From positions 1-12,453 of the forward strand of contig JAKFUJ010000159.1 in the NCBI GenBank assembly GCA_021732805.1: a stretch of DNA of 12,453 bases, in the 5' to 3' direction. Source of the stretch: Betaproteobacteria bacterium. Its GTDB lineage: Bacteria; Pseudomonadota; Gammaproteobacteria; Burkholderiales; SG8-41. Below, one piece after another: positions 11,878 through 12,453 of this stretch. The notes beneath the pieces are model-generated. The model had not been told where the DNA came from and did not search any database. It saw only the letters and a program-made list of their open reading frames with translations. Positions within the stretch are counted from its first letter, which is position 1. The number at the start of each line of letters is the position of its first letter. A program made the position numbers and the translations under genes.

Positions 11878-12453
11878 TCAGGCGCGGCGCCGGCGCGGTG
11901 CGGTTTTCGCCGCCTTGCGCGGCGTTTTATGCACACGACGCGCGGCAGGCTTCGCCACCGGTCGTGGCGGCGCATGCAGGATGCCGTCGAGAAACACGTC
12001 GATGACCCGCCCCGCATCACTTTCCGGCGGCATGTGTTCGGGATCGATCGCCCAGTTGCTGATCAGGCCGTCGACCAGCGCATGCAGGCCCAGAGCGGTG
12101 CGCCGCACGTCCAGGCCCGCCGGCAACTGCTTCAACTCCAACGCCCGCGCCAGCCCCTGCTCCAGCCGCGACAGGCAGCCCGCCTGCATTTCGCTGAAAC
12201 GTTTCCACACCGGTTCCATTTCATCGACGTATTCGCATTTATGGAACACGATATGGAACACCCGCCGCGCCTGCACGTCGCCGGAAGTGCGTTAGAGAAT
12301 GCCGGTCAGCATGGCGCGCACACTGGTCAGCGGATCCGCTTCCAGCGCAGGATTGATCTGGCACGGCGCGTCCTCCATCGGCATGGTCACCCGCGCAACC
12401 ATTTCACAGAACAGGTCGGCCTTGTCCTTGAAATGCCAGTAAATTGCGCCGCG
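11878..12453 (-). pseudogene. AcrR/TtgR-like TetR-family repressor, interrupted by an in-frame stop (5' end off window)
   Basis: The minus-strand frame entering at the right edge begins RGAIYWHFKDKADLF, nearly identical to the end of the HTH domain of E. coli AcrR, and continues to MLTGIL. A TAA (12294-12292) then interrupts it, after which the same frame resumes as RTSGDVQARRVFHIVFHKCE, matching AcrR's ligand-binding domain (ILFHKCEF), and runs to the stop at 11878. No frameshift is needed; one nonsense codon separates the halves. AcrR-like proteins repress RND multidrug-efflux operons, usually divergent and here beyond the window. The last 31 residues are unusually basic (RRVHKTPRKAAKTAPRRRRA at the end). 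The alternatives are a sequencing error, readthrough, or weak restart at GTG 12276. The N-terminal HTH start is not visible. Confidence 0.85.

Overview
The window is a stretch of a GC-rich proteobacterial chromosome, most likely betaproteobacterial. The signs are a cold-shock gene followed by an IF-1 gene whose product carries a C-terminal tail, an HrpA-type helicase, a homodimeric (AceE-type) E1 dehydrogenase, and several families of short dispersed palindromic repeats of the kind seen in beta- and gammaproteobacteria. The genus cannot be named from this sequence. No phage, transposase, CRISPR array, rRNA or tRNA was seen.

Left part, minus strand. The window opens inside hrpA (cut at the left edge). 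Upstream of it lies a pair of inverted CAGGAT-type repeats. Next comes a probable three-gene operon: an alpha/beta hydrolase (3337 to 2699), a zinc-peptidase lipoprotein (2699 to 1656, overlapping by one base) and a YbhB/PEBP-family protein (1614 to 985), closed by a clear terminator at 932-964. A histidine phosphatase (4061 to 3420) lies upstream of the operon. A repeat-rich gap separates it from a divergent TauE/SafE membrane exporter (4189-4938). The exporter converges on a Tat-exported dienelactone hydrolase (5877 to 5002) across a shared terminator.

Middle. A cold-shock gene with a long leader and infA form a translation-related pair on the plus strand (6380-6908). They converge on an Lrp/AsnC regulator (7442 to 6918). 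The regulator is divergent from a 914-residue E1 2-oxoacid dehydrogenase (7580-10324). The AT-rich gap between them holds a near-perfect dyad that is a good candidate operator. No E2 or E3 gene lies beside this E1. A regulator plus lone E1 is the layout of amino-acid-derived 2-oxoacid dehydrogenases such as MdeB (2-oxobutyrate) rather than a complete pyruvate dehydrogenase operon.

Right part. A gene-poor, AT-richer patch (10325-10704) contains a BIME-like pair of inverted palindromic units. A HigB2/HigA2-type toxin-antitoxin operon follows on the minus strand, with a large dyad overlapping its promoter, and then a second HigA-like antitoxin gene without a visible toxin. The right edge holds an AcrR/TtgR-like TetR repressor broken by an in-frame TAA.

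The recurring theme is repeat insertion. One palindromic repeat family sits in frame inside both hrpA and the E1 gene, and two other repeat types reach almost to the start codons of hrpA and the phosphatase, both of which appear to use TTG or GTG starts. No clearly new multi-gene system was found. The best leads are the protein-coding repeats, the Lrp/E1 unit with its operator, the toxin-antitoxin control region and the broken repressor.
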